64,000 nt of DNA, taken from positions 1,550,001 to 1,614,000 of the forward strand of contig NZ_AP019841.1 of assembly GCF_007990445.1 (NCBI RefSeq), given 5' to 3'. The stretch comes from Leptotrichia wadei (GTDB lineage: Bacteria > Fusobacteriota > Fusobacteriia > Fusobacteriales > Leptotrichiaceae). Below are positions 61,687 to 64,000 of the stretch, in pieces. The position numbers and the translations under genes are program-made. Within the stretch, counting starts at the first letter, position 1. Each line of letters starts with the position of its first letter. Under the pieces are notes generated by a model. It had not been told where the DNA came from. It was given only the letters and a program-made list of their open reading frames with translations, and did not search any database.

Positions 61687-62832
61687 TTATTTTTTTCCCC
61701 ATACTTCATCAGCAACTTCCTTAATAAATCTAAGCTTTGCCCATTGCTGTTCTTCTGTAAGATGATTTCCCTCCTCTGTTGAAGCAAATCCACACTGTGG
61801 ACTTAAATAAAGTCTATCTAGCGGAACATATTTTGATGCTTCTTTTATACGAGCAATCACAGTTTCCTTTTCCTCTAAAGTCGGATTTTTAGAAGTTATA
61901 AGCCCCAATACAACTTTTTTATCCCCAGAAACTTTTGCAAGTGATTCAAAAGTTCCAGCTCTTTCTGTATCAAATTCCAAATAATAAGCGTTCACATCTT
62001 CTTTTCCAAAAAGTTCATCAGCAATTTTATCATATCCACCTTGCCCAAACCAGGTCGAAGCATAATTTCCACGGCAAACATGTGTATTAATTACCAAATC
62101 TTCTGGATTATTTTGGAAAACTCTATTATTTATATTCAAAAATCTTTCTGCAAATTCACGCCTAATAACTTCCTTATCCCTGTCACTTTTTTCAATAAAT
62201 GAAGCAATAAAGTTGTCATCAACAAGACATCCCCAAGTACAGTCATCAATCTGCAAAGTTCTAAGCCCTTCATTATACAAATCATTTATTACTGTTTTGT
62301 AAGCATTTACAATATCATCTTCCAAACCTTCAAAATTAGGATAAACTTTAAGAAGTGCCTCAACATGCTTATCTTCCCTTACTAATTCCGCATAAAACTG
62401 TGCTGGAGCTGGTATCGTAAATCTAGCTTCCACACCTTTTTTATCTTTTACCAAATCTCGCAAAAATATAAAATGCTTTACAAATGGATGATTTTCCCCG
62501 CTAATTTTTCCAGTAACAATCGCAGTATCATCACGAGTTACAACTCCATTAAATTCATATCCCTTATCAGCGTGAATATGTCCAATTCCATTAAATCCCC
62601 AGAAGAAATCCAAATGCCAGTAACTTCGTCTAAACTCTCCATCAGTAACACTTGTATATCCAAGTTCAATTTGCTTATCCACAATTTTTTTAATTTCTTC
62701 ATTCTCAATTTTTGTCAATTCTTCCTTGTCAATTTTCCCCTTTTCAAAATCATTTCTAGCCTTTTTCAATCTTTCAGGTCTTAAAAAGCTTCCTACCGTA
62801 TCATGTCTATGAGGTGCATTTATTGTACACAT
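61687..62832 (-). CDS. Methionine synthase-like protein (YxjG/YxjH family)
   Basis: 381 residues, a single MetE C-terminal-like TIM barrel, as in YxjG/YxjH and archaeal MetE. The N-terminus has HDTVGSFLRPERLKKAR. The zinc-site motifs are HVCRGN, a Glu in YYLEFD and the Cys of SPQCGFAS near the C-terminus. It probably transfers a methyl group to homocysteine from methyl-tetrahydrofolate or a related donor. AAGGAG precedes the ATG. It lies 80 bases after the metE end on the same strand, so methionine synthesis and recycling are paired here. Confidence 0.88.
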   Translation of the reverse strand: MCTINAPHRHDTVGSFLRPERLKKARNDFEKGKIDKEELTKIENEEIKKIVDKQIELGYTSVTDGEFRRSYWHLDFFWGFNGIGHIHADKGYEFNGVVTRDDTAIVTGKISGENHPFVKHFIFLRDLVKDKKGVEARFTIPAPAQFYAELVREDKHVEALLKVYPNFEGLEDDIVNAYKTVINDLYNEGLRTLQIDDCTWGCLVDDNFIASFIEKSDRDKEVIRREFAERFLNINNRVFQNNPEDLVINTHVCRGNYASTWFGQGGYDKIADELFGKEDVNAYYLEFDTERAGTFESLAKVSGDKKVVLGLITSKNPTLEEKETVIARIKEASKYVPLDRLYLSPQCGFASTEEGNHLTEEQQWAKLRFIKEVADEVWGKK

Positions 62833-62868
62833 ATTTATCAGCTCCTTTATTTATTATTTATTTATAAA

Positions 62869-62895
62869 TTTTTTATATTTTTTATATTTTTTATA
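62869..62895. repeat. Three perfect 9-bp tandem repeats
   Basis: The unit TTTTTTATA occurs three times without mismatch between metE and the YxjG-type gene, followed by a further T run. On the minus strand this is the leader of the YxjG-type gene. Low-complexity tract. Confidence 0.8.
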
Positions 62896-62912
62896 TTTTT
62901 TTAATAATATTT

Positions 62913-64000
62913 CTATAATCTACTTTTCACAATTTTTGTAGCTTCAACAAGATTTTCCAAACTTTTTACAGTTTCTGTAATTCCTCTTGTCTTTAATCCA
63001 CAATCTGGATTTACCCATAATTTTTCCTTCCCAATTTTTTTAACCATTATTTCTAAAGCTGCTACAATTTCTTCAACTGAAGGTACTCTAGGAGAGTGAA
63101 TATCATAAACTCCAGGACCTACCTCTGTTTCAAAGTTATTTTCTTTTAGGAAATCAAGAATTGTCAATTTTGATCTTGAAGCTTCAAATGTTATAATATC
63201 GGCATCCATATTGTCAATGTCTTTTATTATATCTTCAAATTGACTATAGCACATATGTGTGTGAATCTGCGTATCAACTTTTACTCCGCTATGGCAAAGT
63301 CTAAATGCCTTCAATCCCCAATCAAGGTATTCTTTATGCCAATCTTCTTTTCTTAACGGTAATTTTTCCCTAAGTGCGGCTTCATCTATCTGAATTATTT
63401 TTATTCCTGCTTTTTCTAAATCCAATACTTCTTCTCGTATGGCAAGTCCAATTTGAAATGCCATTTCGCTTAATGAAATATCTTCTCTTGGAAATGACCA
63501 GTTTAATATTGTTACAGGCCCTGTAAGCATTCCTTTAACAGGCTTTTTAGTTAATTTCTGAGCATATTCAGAATATAGAACTGAAATTGGTTTTGTTCTT
63601 TTCACATCTCCAAAAATTATTGGCGGTTTTACACATCTTGTTCCGTAAGACTGAACCCACGCTTTTTCTGTAAATATATATCCTGCCAGATTTTCTCCAA
63701 AAAATTCAACCATGTCATTTCTTTCATACTCTCCATGCACAAGCACATCAAGTCCAATTTTTTCCTGCAATTCAATACATTCTTTTATGAAGTTAAATAC
63801 ATTTTTATCATATTCTTCTTTGCTAATTTCACCTTTTCTAAATTTGCTTCTATTTAGCTTCACTTCCTTTGTTTGGGGAAAAGAACCTATTGTAGTTGTT
63901 GCAAGTAAAGGAATATTCAACTCTTCCCTTTGAATTTTCTGTCTTTCCTTTCTTGCTCCCTCTCTTACAAAATCACTATCTTTCAATTTTTTAACCGTAT
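62913..64000 (-). CDS. metE: Cobalamin-independent methionine synthase, C-terminal part (5' end outside window)
   Basis: The frame is open to the right edge of the window, so the start lies beyond; the TTG at 63986 is internal. The visible ~362 residues match the MetE C-terminal catalytic barrel: [67 protein letters not shown], the zinc-binding HTHMCYSQF and [10 protein letters not shown]. The family normally has Pro where this protein has the first Ala of DEAALRE. It methylates homocysteine with methyl-tetrahydrofolate triglutamate. The YxjG-type paralogue follows on the same strand. Confidence 0.95.
   Translation of the reverse strand, partial: TVKKLKDSDFVREGARKERQKIQREELNIPLLATTTIGSFPQTKEVKLNRSKFRKGEISKEEYDKNVFNFIKECIELQEKIGLDVLVHGEYERNDMVEFFGENLAGYIFTEKAWVQSYGTRCVKPPIIFGDVKRTKPISVLYSEYAQKLTKKPVKGMLTGPVTILNWSFPREDISLSEMAFQIGLAIREEVLDLEKAGIKIIQIDEAALREKLPLRKEDWHKEYLDWGLKAFRLCHSGVKVDTQIHTHMCYSQFEDIIKDIDNMDADIITFEASRSKLTILDFLKENNFETEVGPGVYDIHSPRVPSVEEIVAALEIMVKKIGKEKLWVNPDCGLKTRGITETVKSLENLVEATKIVKSRL

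Overview
The window looks like chromosome of a low-GC, outer-membrane-bearing anaerobe of the Fusobacteriota, most likely Leptotrichia or a close relative. This rests on a fusobacterial-type autotransporter, OmpA and TolC proteins, an AT-rich base composition, a BMP-family nucleoside-binding lipoprotein, carboxynorspermidine decarboxylase, and Vsr and HutP homologues. The genus is inferred from overall character, not from an alignment.

Layout. 1-5612 (+): 3' part of a large autotransporter, a nucleoside-binding lipoprotein and pyrimidine-nucleoside phosphorylase. 5768-19788 (-): secA, a small unknown, nspC, a four-gene MacA/ATPase/permease/TolC-type efflux operon, an S66 LD-carboxypeptidase, a YhcH-type cupin, a coiled-coil DUF2325 protein and a tRNA-dihydrouridine synthase. 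20241-27708 (+): an accessory-looking stretch with a frameshifted LprI-type lipoprotein gene (61-bp tandem duplication), a tiny Tyr/Asp-rich exported protein, a three-gene unit of a dynamin-like GTPase plus two unrecognised partners, an OmpA-type lipoprotein, an exported unknown and a Na/Pi symporter. 28015-33869 (+): purA, three small exported proteins, purB, an orphan vsr and an exported Sel1/TPR protein.

34174-36776 (-): a TPR / DUF4037 / DUF4125 trio of unknown function. 36929-43263 (+): promoter, TPP riboswitch and a complete thiamine precursor operon thiD-thiE-thiC-thiS-thiF-thiG-thiH-tenI. 43300-52250 (-): a shikimate/phenylalanine cluster (pheA, aroE, aroK, aroQ) interleaved with rsuA-type pseudouridine synthase, HutP-family protein, HAD phosphatase, dipeptidase, glutamine-amidotransferase-type hydrolase and several unknowns. 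52533-55013 (-): glycogen phosphorylase. 55137-60872 (-): an oligopeptide ABC importer oppDFBCA. 61036-61240 (+): two tRNA-Leu genes behind a near-perfect sigma-70 promoter. 61304-64000 (-): DUF1858 protein, a YxjG/YxjH-type methionine synthase and the C-terminal part of MetE.

Intergenic DNA carries at least three repeat families. Family A is about 110 bp with a central hairpin (around 16940, 18588, 19908, 33871 and 34847). Family B is a 91-bp MITE-like element with IS256-like inverted ends (18603 and 33908), and both B copies sit inside an A copy. Family C is a long palindrome (5615 and, diverged, 24968). The most interesting undescribed candidates are the dynamin-like GTPase trio (21401-23932), the TPR/DUF4037/DUF4125 trio, and the 61-bp duplication that breaks an LprI-type gene.
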